A stretch of DNA of 39,139 bases, taken from NCBI GenBank assembly GCA_003240695.1, contig QFNC01000026.1:1-39139 (forward strand). Direction: 5' to 3'. This stretch comes from Pseudoxanthomonas suwonensis (lineage in GTDB: Bacteria > Pseudomonadota > Gammaproteobacteria > Xanthomonadales > Xanthomonadaceae). This document shows positions 22,570 to 31,304 of this stretch, piece by piece. The position numbers were made by a program, and so were the translations under genes. Within the stretch, counting starts at the first letter, position 1. Each line of letters starts with the position of its first letter. The notes under the pieces were generated by a model. That model had not been told where the DNA came from, made no database searches, and saw only the letters and a list, made by a program, of their open reading frames with translations.

Positions 22570-23967
22570 ATGTCGCAGCGCTCCGCCAAGCCCCTGCTGT
22601 CGTTCTGGCAGATATGGAACATGTCGTTCGGATTCCTCGGCATCCAGTTTGGCTTCGCGCTGCAGGGCGGTTTCATGTCGCGCATCTTTCAGACCCTGGG
22701 CGCCGAGAAGGATGCACTGCCGTTGCTGTGGATCGCCGCGCCACTGACCGGCTTGCTGGTGCAGCCGATCATCGGCTATCTGTCCGACCGCACCTGGCAT
22801 CCGTTGTTCGGCCGCCGGCGTCCGTATTTCCTGATCGGCGCGGTGCTCAGCTCCATCGCGCTGCTGTTCCTGCCGCACTCGCCGGCGCTGTGGGTCGCGG
22901 TGGGCCTGCTGTGGGTGTTGGATGCGTCGATCAACATCAGCATGGAGCCGTTCCGCGCGCTGGTGGTCGACAAATTGCCGGAACAGCAGCGATCCTACGG
23001 CTTCGTGCTGCAGACGCTGATCATCGGCATCGGCACCTGGGTGGCCAGCAACCTGCCGTGGTTCGTGGCCAGGCTGGGCGTGTCCAACGAGGCCGGCCCC
23101 GGCGTGGTGCCGCCCTCGGTGAAGGTGGCCTTTGCGGTCGGCGCATTCGTGTTCATGGCCAGCATCCTGGTTACCGTGTTCACCACCCCCGAATATCCGC
23201 CGGACGACCAGGAGCAGTTGGCGCGGGAGAAATGCGAATCCGGCAATGCCCTCGTCCACATCGCCCGCCACGTGCTGTACATGCCGTTGCAGATGCGCCG
23301 GCTGGGCGTGGTGCAGTTCTTCAGCTGGTTTGCGTTCTTCACGATGTGGAGCATGGCCACGCCGGGACTGACAGAACACGTGTTCAATGCGCCGGCGCCG
23401 GATCCGGCCGCCTTCGACATGGCCGTGCCGGCGCAAGCTGCCGCATTCCAGTCGGCGAATGCGGCATTCCAGAACGCAGCCGATCTGGTGGGCGCGTACA
23501 TGGGGTATTACGGCCTGTCGTCGATGCTGGTGGCCTTGCTGCTCAGTCTGTATGCGGCACGCCGTCCGTTGAATCGACGCGCCGTGCATGCCGTGGCATT
23601 GATCGCCGGCGGCATCGGATTTCTGTCGATGTGGTGGGTACCGCAACCGGGCTGGCTGGTGCTGTCCTTCGCGCTGGTCGGCGTGGCCTGGGCCAGCATT
23701 TTATCGATGCCGTATGCGCTGCTGTCCAGCCATGTGCCGCCGGAGAAAATGGGCATTTTCATGGGCATCTTCAACATGTTCATCGTGATTCCGCAGATCG
23801 TGGCGGCCACGCTGCTCGGGCCGATGCTGCGCGGCCTGTTCGACAACGGTCCGATCATGTCCTTGATGATCAGCGGTGTCAGCCTGCTGCTGGCGGCAGT
23901 GGCGGTGGCCTGGGTGCGCGAGGACCGGCACTCACACGGCGTTTCCGAATACATGCAGGGGCATTGA
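22570..23967 (+). CDS. MFS/GPH-family maltose or maltodextrin importer
   Basis: A 465-residue inner-membrane protein with about 12 hydrophobic segments. It opens with LSFWQIWNMSFGFLGIQFGF and has the cytoplasmic loop LSDRTWHPLFGRRRPYFLIG, which marks the glycoside-pentoside-hexuronide/sucrose-symporter type related to SUC/SuxC transporters and Caulobacter MalY. It probably moves maltose or short dextrins with protons into the cytoplasm, where the GH13 glucosidase acts. The exact sugar is inferred from neighbours. ATG 22570 begins the conserved start; longer forms back to 22345 would cover the operator. The amylase gene begins one base after the stop, so the two are an operon. Confidence 0.88.
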   Translation: MSQRSAKPLLSFWQIWNMSFGFLGIQFGFALQGGFMSRIFQTLGAEKDALPLLWIAAPLTGLLVQPIIGYLSDRTWHPLFGRRRPYFLIGAVLSSIALLFLPHSPALWVAVGLLWVLDASINISMEPFRALVVDKLPEQQRSYGFVLQTLIIGIGTWVASNLPWFVARLGVSNEAGPGVVPPSVKVAFAVGAFVFMASILVTVFTTPEYPPDDQEQLAREKCESGNALVHIARHVLYMPLQMRRLGVVQFFSWFAFFTMWSMATPGLTEHVFNAPAPDPAAFDMAVPAQAAAFQSANAAFQNAADLVGAYMGYYGLSSMLVALLLSLYAARRPLNRRAVHAVALIAGGIGFLSMWWVPQPGWLVLSFALVGVAWASILSMPYALLSSHVPPEKMGIFMGIFNMFIVIPQIVAATLLGPMLRGLFDNGPIMSLMISGVSLLLAAVAVAWVREDRHSHGVSEYMQGH

Positions 23968-23968
23968 G

Positions 23969-25693
23969 ATGCAGACTCCATTGCGCAGGCTTTCATGGGC
24001 GAATCTGGGATGTGCCATCGCACTGGCGCTGTCGGCCTGTGCCGCAGCTCCGGAAAAAGGGGTGTCCGCACCAGTCGCCGAATCCTTCTACGGCACGCTC
24101 GAGCCATTTGCCGAACACGCGGTGTATTTCGCCATGACCGACCGCTTCGTCAATGGCGATCCCGGTAACGACCAGCGCGACCAGGCCAAAGGCCCGAACC
24201 ACACCTTCGACCGCCCCACGCCGGGTGCGCCGGCGGGGCAGACCGACAACATCGGTTATCTGGGCGGCGATTTCAAAGGGCTCGCCGACAACGCGGCCTA
24301 CATCCGCGACATGGGCTTCGGTGCGGTGTGGATCACGCCGATTGTCGACAATCCCGACCAGGCCTTCACCGGTGGCGAACCGGCCAGATGGGGTGGTTCG
24401 CTGACCGACCGCGGCAAGACCGGTTATCACGGCTACTGGGGCATCGATTTCTACAGACTGGACGAACACTGGCCCAGCCCGGGACTGGATTTCCGCCGAT
24501 TCACCCAGGCGATGCGCGACAGGGGCTTGAAGGTGGTGCTGGACATCGTGGGCAACCACGGTTCGCCGGCCTACAGCATGCCGAACGCGCAGCCGCAGTA
24601 CGGCAAGGTGTTCGACCGCGACGGCAAGCTGATTGCGGACCACCAGAATCTGGCGCCGGACAAACTCGACCCGGCCGGCAATCCGCTGCATGCGTTCTAC
24701 AACACCAAACCCGGACTGGCGCAGCTGTCGGATTTCAACGAAACCAACCCGGCGGTGATGGATTATCTGGTCGGCGCCTACCTGCAATGGATCGATCAGG
24801 GCGCGGACGCCTTCCGCATCGACACCATTCCTTGGATGCCGCATGCCTTCTGGGCCGATTTCACCGGGCGCATCCGCGCGAAGCATCCTGGCTTCTTCAT
24901 GTTCGCCGAGGCGTTCGATTACGACGCCGGCAAGATCGCCGAGCACACCTGGGCCGGCAATGGCGGGGTCAGCGTGCTCGACTTCCCGCTGAAGAAGGCG
25001 CTGGCCGAAACATTCGAGAATCCGGGCAGCGATTATGCCGCGCTGCAGGAGCCGCTGCATCTGGAAAACGGGCCGTACGCCAACCCATACGATCTGGCTA
25101 CCTTCTACGACAACCACGACATGGCGCGGATGAACGCCAGCGATGCCGGTTTCATCGACGCGCATAATTTCCTGTTCACCGCGCGCGGCATTCCGGTGAT
25201 CTACTACGGTTCGGAAACCGGTTTCATGCGCGGTACCGCCGAACACATGGGCAACCGCAACTACTTCGGCCAGCAGCGGGTGGATGCGGCTCCGTCGCAT
25301 CCGATCCACAAGGCACTGGCGCGCATCGCGCACATCCGCAAGGCCACGCCGGCGCTGCAGCGCGGCCTGCAGGTCAATCTGGAATTTTCCGGCAACCGCG
25401 CCGCCTTCTACCGCGTGTACCAGCACGGCGGACAGCATCAGATCGCGCTGGTGCTGCTGAACAAGGGCGATGCGCCGGAGTCCTTTGCCATCAGCCAGTG
25501 GCTGCAGCCGGGCCGCTGGCGTTCGCTGCTGGACAATGCCGACGCGCAGGTGCGGCAGGGCGGTGCGCTGCAGGCCACGGTGCCGGCGCACGACGTGCGC
25601 GTGTACGTGCTGGATGCGCCCGTGGCCGATCCCGCGCTGGCTGCGCGCCTGCAGCAGGCGATGCGGCTGGCAGTGCGGCAGGCCTCGCGCTGA
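23969..25693 (+). CDS. Lipoprotein alpha-amylase (GH13)
   Basis: A 574-residue GH13 enzyme with a lipoprotein signal peptide ending in the lipobox LSAC (Cys24), so it should be anchored in the outer membrane or periplasm. The mature part has AVYFAMTDRFVNGDPGND, a calcium-site-like start of the barrel, VVLDIVGNHGS, the nucleophile D285 (DAFRIDTI), the acid/base E314 (MFAEAF) and D384 (YDNHD), then a C-terminal beta domain. It most likely cleaves starch or maltodextrins into oligomers for the TonB receptor or importer. It starts one base after the importer stop and shares its mRNA. A 7-bp CCGGATC/GATCCGG hairpin at 25705-25730 follows. Confidence 0.93.
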   Translation: MQTPLRRLSWANLGCAIALALSACAAAPEKGVSAPVAESFYGTLEPFAEHAVYFAMTDRFVNGDPGNDQRDQAKGPNHTFDRPTPGAPAGQTDNIGYLGGDFKGLADNAAYIRDMGFGAVWITPIVDNPDQAFTGGEPARWGGSLTDRGKTGYHGYWGIDFYRLDEHWPSPGLDFRRFTQAMRDRGLKVVLDIVGNHGSPAYSMPNAQPQYGKVFDRDGKLIADHQNLAPDKLDPAGNPLHAFYNTKPGLAQLSDFNETNPAVMDYLVGAYLQWIDQGADAFRIDTIPWMPHAFWADFTGRIRAKHPGFFMFAEAFDYDAGKIAEHTWAGNGGVSVLDFPLKKALAETFENPGSDYAALQEPLHLENGPYANPYDLATFYDNHDMARMNASDAGFIDAHNFLFTARGIPVIYYGSETGFMRGTAEHMGNRNYFGQQRVDAAPSHPIHKALARIAHIRKATPALQRGLQVNLEFSGNRAAFYRVYQHGGQHQIALVLLNKGDAPESFAISQWLQPGRWRSLLDNADAQVRQGGALQATVPAHDVRVYVLDAPVADPALAARLQQAMRLAVRQASR

Positions 25694-25765
25694 CCGATTG
25701 CAGTCCGGATCGCGTTGTCGCAAGATCCGGCCTGCATCCATCGGGACGAGTCATCGGAAAACGCC

Positions 25766-26473
25766 ATGCGAATCTTCACGATCCTGTTTGCCTGCCTGAT
25801 TGCATTCGGCAGCGCCCGCGCCGGCGAACAGCAAGCAACCGGAGCGCTCACGACCATTCCGGTCTATGTCACGCCCTATTACGCTGCAGCGCACGCCGGA
25901 CAGCGTCCGCAGGTTGCAGTCGGCCAGGCGTTCGACGCTCTGCTGGCTGAAGGCGGACCGGACAGCCTGGACAAGCTCGCCGATGCCATCCGCGCCCGAC
26001 CGGATCTGGTCACGCCGATGACGATGATGGTGCTGGCGATCCGCTATTACGACGCGGGCCGGCGCGACGATTCGGTGTTCTGGTTCTACGTGGCGAAGGA
26101 TCGTTACCGGTCGGCCGCGCGGGTGATCGATTTCTCCGACCCGCGTCTGGCGGACGTCCAGGCAGCCATCCGCGCCTTCGTGGAGTTGGCCGGGCCCTAC
26201 ATCAACGGATATGCCTTCTGCGACATCGACACGCAGAAGCGCCTCCGGGCCGAGGCAGCCGATTGGGCCGTGGCGCATCCCTATGCCGCGGTGTTTTCGA
26301 CGGAATTGCCGGCCCTGCCGGGCGATCGCTCGGAGAATCTCGAAAAGGCGAATGCGCGGCTGCTGCGCGATGCGCGCGACGAAGCCGAGGCACTGCGCAA
26401 TCCGGAAACACGGAAAATGATCGCCGACGGGCGCAGGCAGAACGATGCCGACGCCAAGTACTGCACGCGCTGA
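25766..26473 (+). CDS. Exported protein of unknown function in the starch locus
   Basis: A 235-residue protein with a signal peptide (MRIFTILFACLIAFGSARA, cleavage before GEQ). The mature part is mostly helical and charged. It contains VGQAFDALLAEGGPDSLDKL, a segment MMVLAIRYYDAGRRDDSVFW with the spacing of a TPR- or Sel1-like helical pair, and two Cys residues (YAFCDID and the near-terminal KYCTR) that could form a disulfide. I do not recognise a family. It lies 72 bp after the amylase gene on the same strand behind a weak hairpin, and converges with the LacI gene 20 bp away, so it may or may not belong to the maltodextrin operon. Confidence 0.72.
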   Translation: MRIFTILFACLIAFGSARAGEQQATGALTTIPVYVTPYYAAAHAGQRPQVAVGQAFDALLAEGGPDSLDKLADAIRARPDLVTPMTMMVLAIRYYDAGRRDDSVFWFYVAKDRYRSAARVIDFSDPRLADVQAAIRAFVELAGPYINGYAFCDIDTQKRLRAEAADWAVAHPYAAVFSTELPALPGDRSENLEKANARLLRDARDEAEALRNPETRKMIADGRRQNDADAKYCTR

Positions 26474-26493
26474 CCCACCGGATCGGCGGTCGG

Positions 26494-27519
26494 CTAGCGA
26501 CGGCTGGACTGGCGTGGCACCAGCGTGACCGGCAGGTGCTGGTCGTGCACTGACTCGCCGGCGATGGCCTGCAGCAGGGTGTCGACCAGCCGTTCGCCGG
26601 CGCTGCCGGTATCTTGGGCGATGGTGGACAATGCCGGCGTGGCCATGCGCGCGGCCGGGATGTCGTCGAAGCCGATCACGGCCACGTCCTGCGGCACGCG
26701 CCGTCCGTGTTCGATCAGCGCCCGCATCGCACCGATGGCGATCAGGTCGCTGGCCGCGAACACCGCATCGAATGGCCGGCCGCGCTGCAACAGCGCCTCG
26801 GCCGCGGCATGACCCGCTTCCTCGGAACTGTCCGCATCCACTTGCAGCGTGCGGTCCAGGACCGATCCCGCCTCGCGCAGAACGCTGTCGCAGCCTTCGA
26901 AGCGCTGCAGGAATTCGGGGAAATGCTGCGAAGCGTGGCCCAGAAAGGCGATCCGGCGGCAACCTGCGGCCAGCAGATGCATGCCGGCCAGACGACCCCC
27001 CTCGCGGTTGTCGCAGCCGATCGCAGTGCCCGGCTGGTCTTCCAGCACCGCGCCCCAGCGCACGAACCGGGTGCCCTGTGCCACCAGCTTGTCCAGCTTG
27101 CCGCGCCAGGCCAGGTAGTCGCCGTAACCGAGCAGGATCAGGCCGTCGGCCTTCATGCTGTCGGCGTAGTCGGCATGCCAGTCGTCGGACAGCTGCTGGA
27201 AGGAGATCAGCAGGTCCTGACCGCGGCGCGCGCAGGCGCGGGTGATGGATCCCAGCAACGGCAGGAAGAACGGATTGATGTGTGATGCGTCCTCGGTCGT
27301 GTCCTCGAACAGCAGGAGCGCCAGCGTGCCCGAGCGCTGCGTGCGCAGGCTGGACGCATGCTTGTCCACCGTGTAGTTCAGCTGTCGGGCGGCTTCCAGC
27401 ACCCGGCGGGTGGTCTCCGGGTTGACCAGCGGGCTGCCGCGCAGGGCGCGCGACACCGTGGACTGCGAAACGCCAACCAGGTGGGCGATGTCGAACGAGG
27501 TGACGCGGTGACGGGACAT
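26494..27519 (-). CDS. LacI-family transcriptional regulator of the maltodextrin locus
   Basis: A 341-residue repressor-type protein. The N-terminal helix-turn-helix and hinge (about residues 6-60) read VTSFDIAHLVGVSQSTVSRA, LRGSPLVNPETTRRVLEAAR. A periplasmic-binding-protein-like sugar-sensing domain follows (GTLALLLFEDTTEDASHINP to the VIGFDDIPAARMATPALSTI motif). ATG 27519 (MSRHRVTSFDIA) is the natural start; longer forms lack family sequence. By location it should bind the two TGAATACGT-type sites before the receptor and between the glucosidase and importer genes, with maltose or a dextrin as effector; this is inference. XRE- or MalT-type control genes are absent from the locus. Confidence 0.92.
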   Translation of the reverse strand: MSRHRVTSFDIAHLVGVSQSTVSRALRGSPLVNPETTRRVLEAARQLNYTVDKHASSLRTQRSGTLALLLFEDTTEDASHINPFFLPLLGSITRACARRGQDLLISFQQLSDDWHADYADSMKADGLILLGYGDYLAWRGKLDKLVAQGTRFVRWGAVLEDQPGTAIGCDNREGGRLAGMHLLAAGCRRIAFLGHASQHFPEFLQRFEGCDSVLREAGSVLDRTLQVDADSSEEAGHAAAEALLQRGRPFDAVFAASDLIAIGAMRALIEHGRRVPQDVAVIGFDDIPAARMATPALSTIAQDTGSAGERLVDTLLQAIAGESVHDQHLPVTLVPRQSSRR

Positions 27520-27543
27520 GGCAATCGGGCAGGACAGCGCGCA

Positions 27544-27556
27544 ACGATAGCATCGT
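27544..27556 (-). promoter_or_regulatory. Palindrome overlapping the probable LacI gene promoter
   Basis: ACGAT-AGC-ATCGT is a perfect 5-3-5 palindrome 25 bp before the LacI gene start. On the minus strand it contains TGCTATCGT, an extended -10-like box. It differs from the maltodextrin-site motif, so it may serve another regulator or be part of the promoter by chance. Confidence 0.35.
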
Positions 27557-27590
27557 CGCTGTTGTCCGGCAGCAGAGCAACCACACAGCG

Positions 27591-27622
27591 CTCGGGTCGT
27601 CCCTAGCTGGGGTACGCCCGAG
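27591..27622. repeat. Imperfect inverted repeat between the LacI gene and the frameshifted gene
   Basis: CTCGGG (27591-27596) and CCCGAG (27617-27622) are inverted, with CGT/ACG and CCC/GGG pairs continuing inward around a TAGCT centre. It lies in the 165-bp divergent gap, about 60 bp before the ATG at 27685. It could be an operator or an RNA hairpin in the leader of the rightward gene. Confidence 0.4.
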
Positions 27623-27684
27623 TTGTCTCGGCTGCCGGGTGGCCGGATGCGTGCACCACGACCACACGCAGGGGTACAGGCATC

Positions 27685-29061
27685 ATGGGTGGCGACATCA
27701 GCACCAGCGGCAGTTCCAATACCGGTTTCGATTACACCGGCAACAGCGCCACGCTGTCCGCATCGGTCGAAGGCGGCTTCAGCGCCGAAGTCGGCAATGC
27801 CAGGGGCTACGGCGTCGGCTTCAGCGTGAATGGCGAAGCCACGACCACCCACGATGTCACCACCGAAAACGGCGTGACCACCTACACGGCCAACGCCGAG
27901 GCATCCATCACCGTACAGGGGCGAGATCAACACGTCGCAGGCCGGATTGGAGATCGCCCGGACCGACGGCATCCAGCTCGAATACCAGGTGTCGATGCCC
28001 GAGGACGCAGCCACGCCGGAGGCCATGGCCAATGCAACCTTCACCGATCCGTCGACCATGCCGGTGGGCACCGTGGTCCGCGTGGACGATTCGCAGTACA
28101 CCAACAACGAATTCAGCGCCACCTTCCGCAACATCCGCGTGTGCAGCGACATTACCGAATCGGAAGGTTCCAGCATGGTGGTGGAGAAGACCGGCGAGAA
28201 CACCGTGCGCGTGACGGTGGGCCCCACGGCCGGCATCGATGCCTACAATGGCGTCGGCGTGGATGTCGGGGTGGATGTCGGGGTGGCCAGCGCATCGATC
28301 GGCAACAACACCTCGCTGGATTCGGCCACCTTCCAGACATCCGAGTTCGGCCTGTCCACGCCGGAAGGCCAGGCGGCCTACAACCATTTCCTGGCCACTG
28401 GAGAAATGCCGACCCAGAACGGCAACGGCATCACGAACGTACAGACGATTCAGAAGATCGACTATTCCTTGCAGACCGACATCAGCGGAAATCTCGGCCC
28501 CATTGATTTCACGCTCGAGGGCAATGCCAATACGGGCAGCGCCGTGATCGTGACACTTGCCGACGGGACATCCACGAAGACCTCCGAAGTGACCCACGGC
28601 GAGAACATCCCGCTGACCATCACACAGAGCTACGATGCCCAAGGCCAGGAAATCGTCAGCAAGCACGCCTACAGCTACGAAGTGGAGGTGACCAAATCGA
28701 AGTACCCGTTGATCAACACCGTACATGCGGGAGACGTGAATCAGTCCATGGCCGGGCCTCTGCAGCCGGGGCAGACAGTCACGTTGACTTTCACCGAGGC
28801 GCAGATGGCCGACATGCAGCAGACCACCCACGACATCCTCGAGGATGATCCGCATGCATCGAGCACGTCCGTGGTGACCGAACAAACGCCCGACGACTCC
28901 TCGTTCTCGACCTTGGACTTCGCATTGGCGATTGCCAAGGATGCTTCGCACAATGATGCCGGATTCGGTGAAATGCTGTTCCGGGTTTCGGGGCATGCCG
29001 ACGGGGATACGCAAACGACGATTTCGAGAAAATCCGATTCGAGATCACCGTCCACGACTGA
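27685..29061 (+). pseudogene. Unrecognised protein gene split by two compensating frameshifts
   Basis: From ATG 27685 the frame gives MGGDISTSGSSNTGFDYTG and a Gly/Ser/Thr-rich, strand-like sequence up to ...EASITVQG. At a run of four G (27918-27921) the frame is lost; dropping one G continues it as EINTSQAGLEIARTDGIQLE. That frame is open to about 29005. There, restoring one missing T (GGGGATAC) returns to the first frame, which reads YANDDFEKIRFEITVHD and stops at 29059-29061. The repaired protein would be about 458 residues: acidic, beta-rich, no signal peptide, a Val-Asp-Val-Gly repeat in the middle, one Cys. I do not recognise a family. The two indels could be true mutations or assembly errors. 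As it stands, translation from 27685 ends at 28506 in the wrong frame. Confidence 0.7.
28259..28282 (+). repeat. Tandem 12-bp repeat inside the frameshifted gene
   Basis: The 12-mer GTGGATGTCGGG occurs twice in a row and starts a third time (GTGG). In the coding frame it gives Val-Asp-Val-Gly units. Repeat length is a multiple of three, so copy-number changes would keep the frame. Confidence 0.8.
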
Positions 29062-29193
29062 GCCCCGGGACGCTCACGGCTGCCGACACGGTCCGGGCTG
29101 ATCCATGGACCATGGCGTTTCCAGCAGGCGAATGCCGCGAGCAAGTGCATCCGCGACAACGCTGCGATCCAGTCATGCCGCGCCGGCAGCGGC

Positions 29194-29199
29194 TATAGT
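29194..29199 (+). promoter_or_regulatory. Candidate -10 box of gshA
   Basis: TATAGT lies 41 bp before the gshA ATG. No good -35 element is seen 16-18 bp upstream, so the call rests on the -10 box and position alone. Confidence 0.4.
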
Positions 29200-29240
29200 G
29201 CTCGCTTCGCCGGCCAAGGCCGCGCACTCCCGATCACTGC

Positions 29241-30605
29241 ATGTCCGGACCCTCCACCGCCAGCGACACCCCCATCACCCATCGCGACCAGCTGGTTGCG
29301 GTGCTGGCTTCCGGCGAGAAGCCGCGCGATGCCTGGCGCATCGGCACCGAGCACGAGAAATTCGGCTTCCGGCTGGACGACCTGCGTCCACCCACCTTCG
29401 ATGGCGAGCGCGGCATCGAGGCGCTGATGAAAGGGCTGACCCGCTTCGGCTGGACACCCGATGACGAGAACGGGCGGGTCATCGCCCTCACCCGCGATCA
29501 GGCGTCGGTGACTCTGGAGCCGGCCGGCCAGCTGGAACTGTCCGGTGCGCCGCTGTCCACCATCCACCAGACCTGCAAGGAAATCGGCACGCATCTGAAT
29601 GAAGTGCGGCAAGTGGCCGACGAACTGCAGCTGGGCTTCCTGGGCATGGGCTTCCAGCCCAAGTGGGGGCGCGAGGACATGCCGTGGATGCCGAAGGGAC
29701 GCTACCGGATCATGCGCGACTACATGCCCAAGGTCGGTTCGCTGGGTCTGGACATGATGACCCGCACCTGCACGGTGCAGGTCAATCTGGACTATGCCAG
29801 CGAAGCGGACATGGTGAAGAAATTCCGGGTCTCGCTGGCCCTGCAGCCGATCGCTACGGCGCTGTTCGCCGACTCTCCCTTCACAGACGGCCGGCCCAAC
29901 GGCTATCTGAGCTACCGCTCGCACATCTGGACCGACACCGATCCGGACCGCACCGGCATGCTCGATTTCGTGTTCGAGGAGGGTTTCGGCTACGAGCGCT
30001 ACGTGGATTACCTGCTGGATGTGCCGATGTACTTCAGCTACCGCGATGGCCGCTACCTGGATGCGTCCGGCAAGTCGTTCCGTGCTTTCCTGCGCGGCGA
30101 GCTGGATGTGCTGCCGGGCGCGTTGCCGACGCTGCGCGACTGGAGCGACCACATGACCACCGCGTTCCCGGAAGTGCGGTTGAAGAAGTTCCTGGAGATG
30201 CGCGGTGCCGACAGCGGTCCGTGGGGGCGCATCTGCGCACTGCCGGCCTTCTGGGTGGGGCTGCTGTACGACGATGCCGCACTGGATTCGGCCTGGGATC
30301 TGGTGAAGGATTTCACTCTTGCCGAGCGCCATGCCCTGCGTGACGGCGTGCCCAGGCATGCGCTGCATCTGCCGTTCCGCGGCACCAGCGTGCGCGAGCT
30401 GGCGATCGAAGCGCTGAAAATCTCGCTGGACGGCCTGCGCCGGCGCGCCCGGGCGGATGATTGCGGCGCGGACGAGCGCGGCTTCCTGGCTCCGCTGCTG
30501 GAAATCGCCGATGCCGGCCGCACCGCTGCCGAGCACAAGCTGGCGCTGTTCCGGGGCGAGTGGAACGGGTCCGTCGATCCCTTGTTCGGGCAATTCGCCT
30601 ACTGA
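29241..30605 (+). CDS. gshA: Glutamate-cysteine ligase (plant/proteobacterial type)
   Basis: GshA joins glutamate and cysteine with ATP, the first and limiting step of glutathione synthesis. The 454-residue protein belongs to the GCL class of plants, alphaproteobacteria and xanthomonads, not the E. coli class. Signs are WRIGTEHEKFGFRLDDLRPP (about residues 32-51, glutamate and Mg2+ binding), VTLEPAGQLELSGAPLSTIH (about 90-109), MTRTCTVQVNLDYASEADM (about 174-192) and GRICALPAFWVGLLYDD near the C-terminal third. It lies just left of the glutathione-dependent formaldehyde module, which uses its product, although the two are separated by a terminator and an opposite-strand gene. Confidence 0.95.
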   Translation: MSGPSTASDTPITHRDQLVAVLASGEKPRDAWRIGTEHEKFGFRLDDLRPPTFDGERGIEALMKGLTRFGWTPDDENGRVIALTRDQASVTLEPAGQLELSGAPLSTIHQTCKEIGTHLNEVRQVADELQLGFLGMGFQPKWGREDMPWMPKGRYRIMRDYMPKVGSLGLDMMTRTCTVQVNLDYASEADMVKKFRVSLALQPIATALFADSPFTDGRPNGYLSYRSHIWTDTDPDRTGMLDFVFEEGFGYERYVDYLLDVPMYFSYRDGRYLDASGKSFRAFLRGELDVLPGALPTLRDWSDHMTTAFPEVRLKKFLEMRGADSGPWGRICALPAFWVGLLYDDAALDSAWDLVKDFTLAERHALRDGVPRHALHLPFRGTSVRELAIEALKISLDGLRRRARADDCGADERGFLAPLLEIADAGRTAAEHKLALFRGEWNGSVDPLFGQFAY

Positions 30606-30633
30606 CCCCGATCAGGCGGCTTGTTCCATGGAA

Positions 30634-30671
30634 AAGGCCGGAACCGTGCATGCGCATTGGCGTCCGGCCTT
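30634..30671. terminator. Terminator hairpin between convergent gshA and lipoprotein genes
   Basis: AAGGCCGGA (30634-30642) and TCCGGCCTT (30663-30671) form a perfect 9-bp stem with a 20-nt loop. It is 29 bp past the gshA stop and 23 bp past the stop of the convergent gene, so it can serve both. T-runs on either side are short. Confidence 0.65.
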
Positions 30672-30693
30672 GTTGCAGTGAATGCGTTCGAGT

Positions 30694-31188
30694 TTACAAC
30701 CGGCGGGCTTCGAGCAGACTGCCATTGGCCTTCAACTTGCCCAGTTCGTCGCGCTTGATGGTGATCTTTTCTTCCTCATCCCAGGTGATGTCTTTCAAAT
30801 CGCCGCGCAGATCGTTGCGTGCGCCACGCGGGTTGTCCCAGGCGCTGTTTTCGGTGACCACGACCACGCGGTCCGGATGCACTTCCACCACCTTCATCAG
30901 GCCATAGGCATCTTTGCCCTCGTCGACATTGAAATCAACGCCTGAAAACTGGTTCAGCTTGCCGGCATACAGGTCGCCGACCTCCGGTGCCGCGAACAAC
31001 GGGTCGTTGTCGGATGCGTCGGATACGCTGGCGATGGCGTCGGCTGGCGGAGTGGACGTGGTCGCCGTCTCCTGATTGCGCAGGCCAAGGCCGCTGGCGG
31101 CGGTTCCGCTGTCGGAGTTCTTGCATGCGGCGAGCAGAGCGACGGACACAGTCGTGGCGCAGAGCAAACGAATGGCGGCAGTTGACAT
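30694..31188 (-). CDS. Small lipoprotein of unknown function
   Basis: A 164-residue protein with a lipoprotein signal peptide: MSTAAIRLLCATTVSVALLA followed by the lipobox Cys22 (LLAAC). A Ser/Thr-rich linker leads to a compact acidic domain with LFAAPEVGDLYAGKLNQFSG, YGLMKVVEVHPDRVVVVTEN and ITWDEEEKITIKRDEL, which looks beta-rich. The pattern of strand, charged turn and strand resembles small SH3-like periplasmic domains, but no family is recognised. ATG 31200 would add four residues. It is divergent from frmR across 144 bp, so it could be affected by the same regulatory region; a link to formaldehyde stress is only a guess. Confidence 0.72.
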   Translation of the reverse strand: MSTAAIRLLCATTVSVALLAACKNSDSGTAASGLGLRNQETATTSTPPADAIASVSDASDNDPLFAAPEVGDLYAGKLNQFSGVDFNVDEGKDAYGLMKVVEVHPDRVVVVTENSAWDNPRGARNDLRGDLKDITWDEEEKITIKRDELGKLKANGSLLEARRL

Positions 31189-31304
31189 GGCGAGTAGCAT
31201 CCTGTGGAAACAGCGCGCAGAATGCCTGCAATCCGTGATGGCCGTCAATTGACCGGTCCGAACGGGTCGGCAGCGGCATCTAGTCGCCGCATTCCGTCTG
31301 TCGT

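Noticed and set aside
27685..29061. Programmed ribosomal frameshifting as explanation for the split gene
   Set aside because: It would need a +1 shift at a G run and a later -1 shift with no slippery heptamer or downstream pseudoknot visible. Indels or assembly errors are simpler.
29062..29240. Imperfect stem AGCCC(C)GGGA/TCCGGGCT at about 29061-29098 and paired CCATGG sites
   Set aside because: The stem has a bulge and a 20-nt loop without T-run; the CCATGG pair is short. Neither is strong enough to call.
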